The notes: generated by a model not told the origin, from the sequence alone. Shown: positions 17,497 through 26,729, numbered from the stretch's first letter. The stretch: 64,000 nt of DNA from Fulvimarina sp039652615 (GCF_039652615.1 NZ_JBDJAC010000009.1:62001-126000), one strand, 5' to 3'. A program made the numbers and translations.

Positions 17497-18993
17497 TCAG
17501 CGCATCACGGGCATGGAGAACTCCGCCCCGTCCTTGATGCCGGAGGGCCAACGACTGGTGACTGTCTTGGTCCGCGTCCAGAACTTGATCGAGTCCGGAC
17601 CATGCTGGTTGAGGTCACCGAAGACCGAACGCTTCCAGCCGCCGAAGGAGTGATAGGCCATGGGCGTCGGGATCGGCACGTTGACGCCGATCATGCCCAC
17701 CGGCACCTTCGAGGCGAAATCCCGGGCCGCATCGCCGTCACGGGTATAGATCGCAACGCCGTTGCCGTATTCGTGGTCCGTCGGCAGGGCGAGCGCCTCG
17801 TCGTAATCCTTGGCGCGCACCACCGAAAGAACCGGACCGAAGATCTCTTCCTTGTAGATGTCCATGTCCTTTGTGACATGGTCGAACAGGCAGGCACCGA
17901 CGAAATAGCCGTCTTCATAGCCCTGCATCTTGAATTCCCGACCATCGACCGCGAGCGTGGCGCCTTCCGAAACACCCTTTTCCACCAGTGCGAGGATCTT
18001 CTCTTTCGATGCCTTGGTGACCACCGGGCCGAAATCGGCTTCGCTGTCGGTATAGGGACCGATATTCAGGGCTTCGATGCGCGGGATCAGCTTCTCGACG
18101 AGTGCGTTCGCCGTCTCCTCGCCCACTGGCACCGCCACCGAGATCGCCATGCAGCGCTCGCCGGCCGAACCATAGCCCGCCCCGATCAGCGCGTCGGCGG
18201 CCTGATCGAGATCGGCGTCCGGCATGACGATCATATGGTTCTTGGCACCACCGAAGGTCTGGGCACGCTTGCCGTATTTCGCGGCCTCCGCATAGACATA
18301 GGCGGCGATGGGCGTCGAGCCGACGAAGGAGACGGCACCGATATCCGGATGCTTCAGAATTCCGTCGACCGCACCCTTGTCTCCGTTGACGACCTGGAGA
18401 ATGCCCTTCGGAAGGCCGGCCTCCATCATCAGCTCCGCAAGCCGCATTGGAACCGATGGATCGCGTTCGGAAGGCTTCAGAATGAAGGCATTGCCGCAGG
18501 CGATCGCCGGCGCGAACATCCACATGGGGATCATGGCCGGGAAGTTGAACGGCGTGATCCCGGCGCCAATGCCGACGGGCTGGCGGATCGAATACATGTC
18601 GATGCCAGGGCCCGCGCCTTCGGTGTATTCGCTCTTCTGGAGATGCGGAATGCCGATGACGAATTCTGCGACCTCCAGCCCGCGCTGGATATCGCCCTTG
18701 GAGTCCTCCACCGTCTTGCCGTGCTCGGAGGAAAGAAGCTCCGCAAGCTCCTGCATATTGTCGTTCAGAAGCTGAACGTATTTCATGAAGACGCGCGCCC
18801 GGCGCTGCGGATTGGTGGCGGCCCAGGCCGGTTGTGCCGCCTTTGCCGCATCGACCGCGCGCTGCAGGTCGTCGGCGCCCGCCAGAGCGAGGGTCTTCGT
18901 CACCTGACCCGTCGCCGGGTTGTAGACGTCCGCCGTCTGTCCGCTCGTGCCAGCGACGCGTTCGCCGTCGATGAAATGGCCGATCGTTTCCAT
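17497..18993 (-). CDS. mmsA: CoA-acylating methylmalonate-semialdehyde dehydrogenase
   Basis: A protein of 498 residues from the ATG at 18993, preceded by GAGGAGG; an upstream in-frame start is rejected. It is an aldehyde dehydrogenase with GITPFNFPAMIPMWMF, the cofactor loop VSFVGSTPIA, and the catalytic Cys in GSAGERCMAISVAV. The PFNFPAMIP and ERCMA versions are characteristic of MMSDH. It converts methylmalonate semialdehyde to propionyl-CoA in valine and myo-inositol catabolism. A LysR-type gene is divergent from it. Confidence 0.93.
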   Translation of the reverse strand: METIGHFIDGERVAGTSGQTADVYNPATGQVTKTLALAGADDLQRAVDAAKAAQPAWAATNPQRRARVFMKYVQLLNDNMQELAELLSSEHGKTVEDSKGDIQRGLEVAEFVIGIPHLQKSEYTEGAGPGIDMYSIRQPVGIGAGITPFNFPAMIPMWMFAPAIACGNAFILKPSERDPSVPMRLAELMMEAGLPKGILQVVNGDKGAVDGILKHPDIGAVSFVGSTPIAAYVYAEAAKYGKRAQTFGGAKNHMIVMPDADLDQAADALIGAGYGSAGERCMAISVAVPVGEETANALVEKLIPRIEALNIGPYTDSEADFGPVVTKASKEKILALVEKGVSEGATLAVDGREFKMQGYEDGYFVGACLFDHVTKDMDIYKEEIFGPVLSVVRAKDYDEALALPTDHEYGNGVAIYTRDGDAARDFASKVPVGMIGVNVPIPTPMAYHSFGGWKRSVFGDLNQHGPDSIKFWTRTKTVTSRWPSGIKDGAEFSMPVMR

Positions 18994-19115
18994 GAAATCC
19001 TCCTCAGGTGATTGGGTCGCCCCAACCTGACGCACAATTTCGCTCAAACCAATCCCTTGAAACGCCAATCCGTTGTGCAAAAAGTGTAGTCCTCGAGGGT
19101 GGACAGGACTTACCG

Positions 19116-20015
19116 ATGAACTGGGATGATGTGCGGATCTTTCTCGCCGTGGCTCGTGCGGGCCAAATCCTCGGCGCGGCGCGGCGCCTCGACCTCAATC
19201 ACGCAACGGTCGGGCGGCGGCTGTCGGCGCTCGAAGCCGATCTCGGCGCGCAACTTCTTCATCGCCGGCCAAACGGCTGCGAGCTGACCCAGCAGGGCCG
19301 CAGCTTTCTCACCCAGGCCGAGCGGATGGAGGCGGCGAGCATCTCCGCGCGTTCGCAGATCGCCAATGCCGATGTCAGTCTCTCGGGAACCGTGCGGATC
19401 GGCACGCCGGATGGCTTCGGCACCAGCTTTCTCGCCCCGCGCCTCTGGCGTCTCGCCGAACTCCATCCGAACCTGACGATCCAGCTCGTCCCCGTCCCAC
19501 GCGCCTTTTCGATCTCGCGCCGCGAGGCCGATATCGCCATCACGGTAGAACGGCCCGAACATGGACGTCTCGTCGCCGGAAAGCTCACCGATTACGCCCT
19601 CGGCTTCTATGCGGCGCGCACCTATCTCGATCGGCACGGCAGGCCGGAAAGACTGGCCGATCTTCAATCCCACCGCCTTGTCGGCGCCGTGGAAGACCTC
19701 CTCTATTCACCTCGCCTTTCCTACTTCGCCGATCTCCTTGCCGAATGGCCGTCCCGCTTCGAGGTGTCGTCCGCCATGGGCCAGCTGGAGGCGGTCGCGG
19801 CGGGCGCCGGGATCGGCATCCTCCACGGCTTTTCCGCCCACCGGCGCGGCGAACTTGTCCGCATCCTGCCCGATGAGCGGATCACGCGCAGCTATTGGCT
19901 GGTTTTTCACGAGAGCGTGCGCGATGTCGCCCGCATCGCGGCCGTCGCGGACTTCATCCGGGAGGCCGTGGAGGCGGAAAAGGCGCTCTTCGGATCCTCT
20001 GGAACGACGGCATGA
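19116..20015 (+). CDS. LysR-family transcriptional regulator
   Basis: A protein of 299 residues from the ATG at 19116. The winged helix-turn-helix lies at residues 1-60 (MNWDDVRIFLAVARAGQILG, then LDLNHATVGRRLSALE). The substrate-binding domain starts near 90. The LNHATVGRRLSALE helix is seen in LysR regulators of aldehyde-dehydrogenase genes. The 122-base divergent intergenic region with mmsA contains separated GCACAA and TTGTGC halves and should hold both promoters. It likely controls mmsA. The inducer is unknown. Confidence 0.9.
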   Translation: MNWDDVRIFLAVARAGQILGAARRLDLNHATVGRRLSALEADLGAQLLHRRPNGCELTQQGRSFLTQAERMEAASISARSQIANADVSLSGTVRIGTPDGFGTSFLAPRLWRLAELHPNLTIQLVPVPRAFSISRREADIAITVERPEHGRLVAGKLTDYALGFYAARTYLDRHGRPERLADLQSHRLVGAVEDLLYSPRLSYFADLLAEWPSRFEVSSAMGQLEAVAAGAGIGILHGFSAHRRGELVRILPDERITRSYWLVFHESVRDVARIAAVADFIREAVEAEKALFGSSGTTA

Positions 20016-20322
20016 ACCGCCTGGTCGCCCTAGCATCGTCGGCATCTTCGCGGCAGGTGGCGTTTGGTCCGCATGGCTGGGCCTGTCCGATCTCATCGCC
20101 TGGCACCACGATATCGCAAACTGCGCGCCGGTGCTTGCGCTCGACAATTCGAGCTTTTGGCTCACCGGGTTCTGCGCGCCCGCCCTCTTTGTCTTTCTCG
20201 GAGTCTCCTCCGAGAAAGTTCATGCGGCAGTTCTGGCGTCTGCGGTCATAGTCTTTCTCGCCCTGCCGGCTCTTGGATATTTGATCCTCTCGTCGGACGC
20301 GGCCGAGCAAGGTTATGAATGA
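20012..20322 (+). pseudogene. Small membrane protein gene interrupted by a frameshift
   Basis: An ATG at 20012 overlaps the LysR stop (ATGA). It reads MNRLVAL and then loses membrane character. One base back in phase from about 20032 the frame reads SIVGIFAAGGVWSAWLGLSDL and continues with further hydrophobic helices to a stop at 20320. The second frame has no ATG, GTG or TTG start nearby. Joining the two gives about 103 residues with two to three membrane helices. Either one base was lost, or the assembled sequence has an error here. The family is not recognised. Confidence 0.55.
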
Positions 20323-20420
20323 CGGGACGCGCCGACGCTCTTTTCGCTGCAAGCCTACGAAGTCCCACGACTGGGATCATGCGAGCGGACCCTGTCCGAC
20401 CCGCCCGCATGAAATGAAGG

Positions 20421-22433
20421 TCAGGCCTGCGTGGCGAACGCCTTGTCCATCGCCTTGCGCTTCAGGTCAGGCGGCATCGCCTCGGCGGCAAGCGTCTGAA
20501 CCGCTTCCTCTAGCCCCATGGCCGTCTGGTCCTTCGAACCGAGACGGCGGATGTTGACCGCACGCTCCTCGGCCTCGCGTTTGCCGCAGACGATGATGAC
20601 CGGCACCTTTGCCAAGGAATGCTCGCGGACCTTGTAGTTGATCTTCTCGTTGCGAAGATCGGTCTCCACCTTGAGGCCGGCGGCCCGCAGGATTTCGGTC
20701 ACCTCACGGGCATAATCGTCGGCGTCCGAGGTAATCGTCGCAACGACAGCCTGCTGGGGTGCGAACCAGAGCGGCATGTGACCGGCATAGTTTTCGAGGA
20801 GAATGCCGAGGAAGCGCTCCATGGAGCCGCAGATGGCGCGGTGGATCATCACAGGCCGCTTCTTCTCGGAGTTCTCGTCGATATAGAAGGCGCCGAAGCG
20901 CTCCGGCAGGTTGAAGTCCACCTGCGTCGTGCCGCACTGCCATTCGCGGCCGATCGCATCGCGCAGGGTGTATTCGAACTTCGGTCCGTAAAACGCGCCC
21001 TCGCCTTCGAGAATTCCCGTCTTGATCTTGCCGCCGGACTTCGCTTCGATCTCCTTCAGGACATCGCCCATGATCTTTTCGGCGTGATCCCAGTTCTCGT
21101 CCGAGCCGACGCGCTTTTCAGGTCGGGTCGACAGCTTCACCACGATCTCCTCGAAGCCGAAATCGGCATAGATCGAGAGGATGAGATCGTTGATCCGCAT
21201 GCATTCGGCGGCCAGCTGCTCTTCGGTACAGAAGACATGCGCGTCGTCCTGCGTGAAACCGCGCACGCGCATCAGCCCATGCAGCGCGCCGGACGGCTCG
21301 TAACGATGGACATTGCCGAACTCCGCATACCGGATCGGAAGCTCGCGATAGCTTTTCAGGCCATGCTTGAAGATCTGCACATGGCCCGGACAGTTCATCG
21401 GCTTGATGGCGAACACCCGGTGATCGGCGTCCTCGTCGTCCGGATGGGTGAAGGCATGGGCCGACTTCACCGCGAACATGTTCTCCTGATACCAGCCCCA
21501 GTGGCCGGAGGTCTCCCACAACGACTTGTCGAGGATCTGCGGCGCGTTCACCTCGTCATAGGTGCCTTCGAGCCGCCGTCGCATATAGGACACCAGCGAC
21601 TGGAACATGCGCCAGCCCTTGGAGTGCCAAAAGACGACGCCCGGCCCCTCTTCCTGGAAGTGGAAGAGATCCATCTCGCGGCCAAGCTTGCGGTGGTCGC
21701 GCTTTTCGGCCTCTTCGAGCATGGTGAGGTAGTTTTTCAGCTGCTCCTTGGAGGCCCAGGCCGTGCCATAGATGCGGCTGAGCATCGGCCGCGTGGAGTC
21801 CCCGCGCCAGTATGCGCCGGCCGTCTTCATCAGCTTGAAGGCGTCGCCGATCTGGCCGGTCGACGCCATATGCGGCCCGCGGCAGAGATCGAACCAGTCA
21901 CCCTGCCTGTAGATCTTCAGGTCCTGATCCTCGGGGATCGCATCGACCAGCTCGACCTTGAAGCCCTCGCCCTTCTTGGCGAAGACGTCGCTGGCCTGGG
22001 CGCGCGACCAGACCTCCTTGGTGAAGGGCTTGTTGCGCTGGATGATCTCGCTCATCTTCTTTTCGATGACCGGCAGATCTTCCGGCGTGAACGGCGTTTC
22101 GCGGGCAAAATCGTAGTAAAAGCCGTTCTCGATGACCGGGCCGATGGTCACTTGCGTGCCCGGCCAGAGCTCCTGCACGGCCTCGGCCAGCACATGGGCG
22201 CAGTCGTGCCGGATAAGTTCGAGGGCGCGCGGATCGTCCCGCGTCAGGATTTCGAGCGCGCCGTTCCGGCCGACGGGATCGGCCAGATCGCGCACCTCGC
22301 CGTCGAGCGCATAGGCGACGGCCTTCTTGCCGAGAGATTTCGAGATGCCCGTTGCGATCTCAGCGCCGCTCGTCTCAGGCGCGTATTCCTTGATCGAGCC
22401 ATCGGGAAAGGTAAGGGAAACGGCTTCCGCCAT
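20421..22433 (-). CDS. thrS: Threonyl-tRNA synthetase
   Basis: A protein of 670 residues from the ATG at 22433; a longer in-frame start is not supported. It begins with a TGS domain (SLTFPDGSIKEY). The second-additional-domain zinc residues follow (HDCAHVLAEAVQ). The class II core has MNCPGHVQIFKHG and RYAEFGNVHRYEPSG (motif 2). An anticodon-binding domain starts at about 565. It charges tRNA-Thr and edits Ser-tRNA-Thr. Confidence 0.96.
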   Translation of the reverse strand: MAEAVSLTFPDGSIKEYAPETSGAEIATGISKSLGKKAVAYALDGEVRDLADPVGRNGALEILTRDDPRALELIRHDCAHVLAEAVQELWPGTQVTIGPVIENGFYYDFARETPFTPEDLPVIEKKMSEIIQRNKPFTKEVWSRAQASDVFAKKGEGFKVELVDAIPEDQDLKIYRQGDWFDLCRGPHMASTGQIGDAFKLMKTAGAYWRGDSTRPMLSRIYGTAWASKEQLKNYLTMLEEAEKRDHRKLGREMDLFHFQEEGPGVVFWHSKGWRMFQSLVSYMRRRLEGTYDEVNAPQILDKSLWETSGHWGWYQENMFAVKSAHAFTHPDDEDADHRVFAIKPMNCPGHVQIFKHGLKSYRELPIRYAEFGNVHRYEPSGALHGLMRVRGFTQDDAHVFCTEEQLAAECMRINDLILSIYADFGFEEIVVKLSTRPEKRVGSDENWDHAEKIMGDVLKEIEAKSGGKIKTGILEGEGAFYGPKFEYTLRDAIGREWQCGTTQVDFNLPERFGAFYIDENSEKKRPVMIHRAICGSMERFLGILLENYAGHMPLWFAPQQAVVATITSDADDYAREVTEILRAAGLKVETDLRNEKINYKVREHSLAKVPVIIVCGKREAEERAVNIRRLGSKDQTAMGLEEAVQTLAAEAMPPDLKRKAMDKAFATQA

Positions 22434-22699
22434 CGGTCTGCTCCTGGTGGTCCAGTCCCGCCAACGAGCGCGGGTGGGGTGATAAATGAGCGCCCACATG
22501 CTCTCGGACGCCGGGCCGATATATGCTGAAGCCGCGACCGGCTCAAGCGAAAGGTAACCGAGCACAGCCGCGCATTTGGAGAAGTTGTTCCGCAAGGAAA
22601 GAAATTACTTGACGTAGCGTTTATATAGGGAATATTATTGATTTCGTAGCGCTATGTTTTAAAAGCCAACAGTCACTCCTAGCCGAGGATGTTGTCGCA

Positions 22700-23131
22700 A
22701 TGCGAAATTTGGCATGCATTTTGATCTTCAGCATGAGCATGATTGCCTCAAGCGCTTATTCGCATCCAAAATGCAAGATAAAACTACCGTTCAACGGATG
22801 GATGGAAGGTTGTCCGCATATACATAGATCTTCGAATTCCGGTAGCTCAACAATGCCATCGCTTACACCGAGTGAAATCTATATCGTAAATAGATCAGGA
22901 CAGCCTCTTAATTATAATATAAGACCGAAAGGTGGGGTTTGGAGTAGCAACACGCTTGAATCTGGGTCTGGGGCAACAATTCTGTGCGACAACTGTAATA
23001 CAGAGGCATTTGAATTCGAGATGTGGACCAATCAAGTCAAGGTTCATTATGATTTAGATAATCAAGAGAGATATTCTTTAGAATGGAACCAAAGCAAAAA
23101 TGCGTTTGACATATATCAACTGACCGATTGA
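22700..23131 (+). CDS. Secreted protein of unknown function in an AT-rich segment
   Basis: A protein of 143 residues with a signal peptide (MRNLACILIFSMSMIASSAYS). The mature part has four Cys (HPKCKIKL, EGCPH, LCDNC), an aromatic-rich C-terminal half and little charge. Codons favour A/T third bases, unlike the flanking genes. Three bases separate it from the next gene, implying cotranscription. No family is recognised; the disulfide potential and signal peptide suggest a periplasmic or extracellular product. It appears to be acquired DNA. Confidence 0.65.
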   Translation: MRNLACILIFSMSMIASSAYSHPKCKIKLPFNGWMEGCPHIHRSSNSGSSTMPSLTPSEIYIVNRSGQPLNYNIRPKGGVWSSNTLESGSGATILCDNCNTEAFEFEMWTNQVKVHYDLDNQERYSLEWNQSKNAFDIYQLTD

Positions 23132-23134
23132 AAT

Positions 23135-23632
23135 ATGATGACATACTCGAAGCGTTTCGCATTCCTTCTCGGCCTTATTATAGCGGCTTTTTTATTTCTT
23201 AATATTTCATACTCGCAGTCCATACCCGAAGAAACTCCCACAACACAAGAGGCAACGCCATCTCCCGAATCTAAGTCGCGCAACTCTCCAACCTCACAGG
23301 GTATTAAGAGGGCAGGCGCGGCAAGCCTGATGACAAACAGAGAATTTTGGCTATCAATAGTAATCTTGATATTTGGAACGTTTATTTTGACCATAGAATA
23401 CTTTCTTCTTCGTAATGTTGTAAAAGAAAAAACTGATCATATCGCCAAGATTTACACGGTAACCTTGATTATCATAGGCACATTGGTCCTAATAAGTAGC
23501 GGCTTCACAAATGAACAAATCGCACCTGCGCTTGGTCTATTCGGAACTATAGCAGGATACCTACTCGGCCGATCCGATTCCCTCCGCGAGGCGCAGAGAG
23601 AAAATGAGAAAGGCAGCAATTCAACCGAGTAG
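23135..23632 (+). CDS. Membrane protein of unknown function in an AT-rich segment
   Basis: A protein of 165 residues. An N-terminal helix or signal (about 7-28) is followed by a Pro/Thr/Ser/Glu-rich linker (29-60). Two membrane helices follow (about 72-92 and 105-122), then a hydrophobic GLFGTIAGYLLGRSD segment and a charged tail. The last part, GLFGTIAGYLLG, recalls domains of unknown function in small bacterial membrane proteins. Codon use is AT-rich like its partner upstream. No function can be assigned. Confidence 0.65.
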   Translation: MMTYSKRFAFLLGLIIAAFLFLNISYSQSIPEETPTTQEATPSPESKSRNSPTSQGIKRAGAASLMTNREFWLSIVILIFGTFILTIEYFLLRNVVKEKTDHIAKIYTVTLIIIGTLVLISSGFTNEQIAPALGLFGTIAGYLLGRSDSLREAQRENEKGSNSTE

Positions 23633-23993
23633 TTTACAGATGCCATTGCGCTGCTCAACAAAAAATACAATTTTATTTATTTCTATATTTACAGAAAAGA
23701 TTTAATTTTATCGATTTATTAATTGAAGAGTGAATATCTCTTAGCGTGAAGCGACCGCATAACATACACCAATTTCGCTGAATTTTAGCTTCTTTACTAC
23801 GAAGCACTTAGACCAAAATGCTTCTATTTTGCTGTCTCTCTCCTATCCTTGATCACGCGAGATAGGCGAGTATTATCAGATTTCCAGGCTGGCTATAAGA
23901 ACCGAAGGTCATAAAGGGGACGCGACGTCGAATTGTCTCTGATCGCATAAGCCCGTATTTTTTTAGCCAGGGACGTGTGAAGGAGTTGCTTCG
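23633..23993. other. AT-rich gene-free stretch
   Basis: No coding frame is visible. The first 230 bases are strongly AT-rich, and composition then returns to the genomic norm near 23880. The last 15 bases hold GAAGGAG, the ribosome-binding site of the next gene. The return in composition marks the right edge of the inserted segment. Confidence 0.6.
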
Positions 23994-24485
23994 ATGAACA
24001 TCGAGTTGCTGCAGCCAAAGCCCTTCGATCTCGTTTCGAATACCATCCTCCTTGCCGGAAATGCGGTCGCTTTCGAAGGCACCTTGAGCGTCTCCGTCAG
24101 CGAAGGCCATGACGAGATCATCAGCTTCGTCCAGGTGGGATCGACCTCGATCCGTCAATTCCAGGGCGAGATCGACATCCCGAGCGATGTGGCGTTCAAG
24201 CTGAGCCGGTTGTTCGTCACCGTGTCCGACGATACCGCCGGCGGCGGAGAAGCGCCGCCCCCGATGGTGACGGTGCCGGTGTTCTACGGCCCGATGATCC
24301 TCGAGGGCTATGTCGGCTTCCGCAACTATACCGTCCAACGCGGTGACAGTCTCTCGGCGATCGCCCAGCGCTTCTATGACGATCGGGGCCAGTTCCGGGT
24401 GATCCAGCGGGCGAACGCCCACATCATCGAAGACCCCAACGTGATCTTCCCCGGCCAGGTGCTGCGCATTCCGGTTGCGGACTAA
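23994..24485 (+). CDS. Gmad2 immunoglobulin-like domain plus LysM domain protein
   Basis: A protein of 163 residues, preceded by GAAGGAG. An N-terminal Gmad2-like domain (about 1-95) begins with the typical LLQPKPFDLVSNTILLAG segment. A LysM domain (about 112-160) reads NYTVQRGDSLSAIAQRFY and ends PNVIFPGQVLRIP. LysM binds peptidoglycan; Gmad2 is a beta-sandwich of spore-germination and cell-envelope proteins. No signal peptide is seen, so its location is uncertain. Confidence 0.82.
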   Translation: MNIELLQPKPFDLVSNTILLAGNAVAFEGTLSVSVSEGHDEIISFVQVGSTSIRQFQGEIDIPSDVAFKLSRLFVTVSDDTAGGGEAPPPMVTVPVFYGPMILEGYVGFRNYTVQRGDSLSAIAQRFYDDRGQFRVIQRANAHIIEDPNVIFPGQVLRIPVAD

Positions 24486-24494
24486 CGGCGAAAG

Positions 24495-24746
24495 CTAGTC
24501 CGGCACGTTGTCGATGCCGCCCCTGCCGAACGGACCGCATCGCCCGACGCGTTTGGCCGTCAGCCAGCCGCCGCGCAACAGCCCGTGGCGGGCGATCGCC
24601 TCATATCCGTATTCGGAGCAGGTTGGCAGATGCCGGCAATGGCCGCCGATCAGCGGCGAAAAGGTGAGCTGATAGGCGCGGATAAGGCCCGTGCCGATCA
24701 GGCGGCCGGGCGTCTTGCGCCATGCACCATCGTAGTTACGGGACAT
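24495..24746 (-). CDS. yidD: Membrane protein insertion efficiency factor YidD
   Basis: A protein of 83 residues with the family signature LIRAYQLTFSPLIGGHCRHLPTCSEYGYEA; the Cys pair and SPLIG are conserved. YidD is an inner-membrane-associated protein that aids YidC-dependent insertion. It is here in the yidD - IscU-like - folE block usual in Rhizobiales. It ends ten bases from the convergent LysM gene. Confidence 0.93.
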   Translation of the reverse strand: MSRNYDGAWRKTPGRLIGTGLIRAYQLTFSPLIGGHCRHLPTCSEYGYEAIARHGLLRGGWLTAKRVGRCGPFGRGGIDNVPD

Positions 24747-24922
24747 CGTCGCCTACCGCAGGATGTGAGAGATCAAGAGACCGGTGCTCGCCAGCACCTT
24801 CAAGAATTCGCTCAGACGAACGAAGCGAGATAGCACCCTGCGCCATCTCCCAACGAATGTCCCAGGCTTCGGACGGCGTCGCAATCAGCGTCATCGCTTC
24901 GAGACGACCATAGCCGCCTTCG

Positions 24923-25375
24923 TCAGGCCGCAGCGGTTTCCTTGGCCGAACCGGCCTCGATCTGGTCGAGGGCTGAGACGACGGCATCGAAGGTCAGCAA
25001 GGTGGACGCGTGGCGCGCTTTATACTCACGCACCGGTTCGAGATATTTGAGATCCGCAAAGCGACCTTCGGGTACAGGACCGTTTTCCTTCAGCATGGCG
25101 CGCATTTCTTGACGTACCGCGCGAAGCTCGTCCGGCGTCGCGCCGATGATGTTGCGGGCCATGACCGATGAAGACGCCTGCCCCAGTGCGCAGGCCTTCA
25201 CCTCATGCGCGAAATCGGACACGGCCCCGTCTTCGAGCTTCAGATCGATCGTCACGGTCGAACCGCAGAGCTTCGAATGGGTCGTGGCGCTCGCATCCGG
25301 ACTTTCGAGCCGGCCCGTTCGCGGGATGTTGCCGGCCAGTTCGAGGATGCGCGTGTTGTAGACGTCGTCGATCAT
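24923..25375 (-). CDS. IscU/SufU-like iron-sulfur scaffold protein
   Basis: A protein of 150 residues. It carries two of the three scaffold cysteines: HSKLCGSTVTIDL and HEVKACALGQASSS. The third, normally in an R-x-x-C context, appears as YKARHASTLLTF with Ala in its place. This form is the rhizobial NifU-like homologue beside folE. With one ligand missing it may bind clusters differently or work with a partner. The 176 bases before yidD hold a weak overlapping frame that I do not accept as a gene. Confidence 0.82.
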   Translation of the reverse strand: MIDDVYNTRILELAGNIPRTGRLESPDASATTHSKLCGSTVTIDLKLEDGAVSDFAHEVKACALGQASSSVMARNIIGATPDELRAVRQEMRAMLKENGPVPEGRFADLKYLEPVREYKARHASTLLTFDAVVSALDQIEAGSAKETAAA

Positions 25376-25690
25376 AATGCGAACCTGCTATTTATCTCCC
25401 CTTGCGGATCGCAAAGGCGATTCCGCCAGGATATCCCGCGTTTCTTGTCTATCATTCGTCGCTTGACGCCATTATATAGGCCCGACAACGAGAGGCCGAA
25501 AGGTCCAGGCTCTTGTCAACTGCGCAGCCGGGGCACCTTGCCGCGGCAAGCGATTTGATCGTACGGCGAAACTGGAGACGTCGTGACCAAGGATACCAAG
25601 ACGACCCTGCCGGTCCCGACCCAGGAAGCCCCCGATGTCCACTCCGTGTGGGTGGCAGCGCGTATCCCGCATCTGAGGGAGAAATTTGCC

Positions 25691-26314
25691 ATGGAAGCTG
25701 TCGTGAAGCAATTTCCGGATCGCTCTCAGATCGAGGATAGCGAACGGCCAGACCGCGCCGAAGCCGAGGAAGCCGTCCGCACGCTTCTGCGCTGGATGGG
25801 CGAGGATCCTACCCGCGAAGGCCTGCTCGAAACCCCGGCTCGCGTCGTCAAAGCCTATGACGAGCTGTTCGGTGGCTACAAGCAGGATGCTGCCGATGTG
25901 CTCGGCCGCACCTTCGAGGACGTCTCGGGCTACGAGGACATGGTTCTCGTCAAGGACATCGACTTCCATTCCCATTGCGAGCATCACATGGTGCCGATCA
26001 TCGGCAAGGCCCATGTCGCCTATGTGCCGAATGGACGGGTTCTTGGCCTCTCCAAGATCGCCCGCCTCGTCGACATCTACGGCCGCCGGCTGCAGACCCA
26101 GGAATCGATGACGGCGCAGATCGCCGACGCCATGCAGCGGCTGCTTCAGCCCTCGGGCGTCGCGGTCATGATCGAAGCCGAGCATCTCTGCATGTCGATG
26201 CGCGGTATCCGCTCCAAGGATGCGACCACGATCACGACGGCCTTCAACGGCGAATTCAAGACCGACAAGGAATTGAGCCGCCGCTTCATGAAGCTCGTCG
26301 GCCAGTCAGCCTGA
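25691..26314 (+). CDS. folE: GTP cyclohydrolase I
   Basis: A protein of 207 residues from the ATG at 25691. The N-terminus MEAVVKQFPDR matches the rhizobial form, and GAGGGAGA lies upstream. An in-frame GTG at 25583 with GGAG would add 36 residues and is the alternative. The zinc-site motif is HCEHHMVPIIG with a second Cys in AEHLCMSMRG; GRVLGLSKIARLVD and GVAVMIEAEH also belong to the active site. It makes dihydroneopterin triphosphate from GTP for folate. hisI follows by 10 bases. Confidence 0.94.
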   Translation: MEAVVKQFPDRSQIEDSERPDRAEAEEAVRTLLRWMGEDPTREGLLETPARVVKAYDELFGGYKQDAADVLGRTFEDVSGYEDMVLVKDIDFHSHCEHHMVPIIGKAHVAYVPNGRVLGLSKIARLVDIYGRRLQTQESMTAQIADAMQRLLQPSGVAVMIEAEHLCMSMRGIRSKDATTITTAFNGEFKTDKELSRRFMKLVGQSA

Positions 26315-26324
26315 TCGCGCGTCG

Positions 26325-26729
26325 ATGTCGGCCAATTTCGCAGAACCTGCCGAGGCCCGCGAACAGGAGGAGGGTTCGACCCTTCGCCCGCGCTTCGATG
26401 CCAACGGCCTCGTGACGGCCGTCGTGACCGACTACGAAACGGGCCGGCCGGTGATGGTTGCCCACATGAATGCCGAGGCGCTCGAACGCACGATCGAGAC
26501 CGGCATCGCCCATTACTGGTCGCGCTCGCGCCAGACCCTCTGGAAGAAGGGCGAAACCTCGGGTGCTCTCCAGACTGTCCACGCAATCCACGTCGACTGC
26601 GATCAGGACGCCGTGTGGCTTTCCGTCACCTCCGCCAAGCCGGAAGACACCTGTCACACCGGGCGCAGCAGCTGCTTCTACCGCCAGATCGATTTAAAGA
26701 ACCGAAATCTTATTCCTTCAATTTCGTGA
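26325..26729 (+). CDS. hisI: Phosphoribosyl-AMP cyclohydrolase
   Basis: A protein of 134 residues. Motifs are MVAHMNAEALERTIETG, YWSRSRQTLWKKGETSG, and the metal-binding VDCDQDAVWLSV and TCHTGRSSCFYR. It opens the purine ring of PR-AMP in the third step of histidine synthesis. It is the monofunctional form without the HisE domain. It probably shares a transcript with folE. Confidence 0.94.
   Translation: MSANFAEPAEAREQEEGSTLRPRFDANGLVTAVVTDYETGRPVMVAHMNAEALERTIETGIAHYWSRSRQTLWKKGETSGALQTVHAIHVDCDQDAVWLSVTSAKPEDTCHTGRSSCFYRQIDLKNRNLIPSIS

Noticed and set aside
17482..19011. A 509-codon plus-strand frame
   Set aside because: It is antisense to mmsA, whose motifs and ribosome site are unambiguous.
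24736..24894. A 52-codon minus-strand frame upstream of yidD
   Set aside because: It overlaps yidD, has only a weak ribosome site and matches no family.
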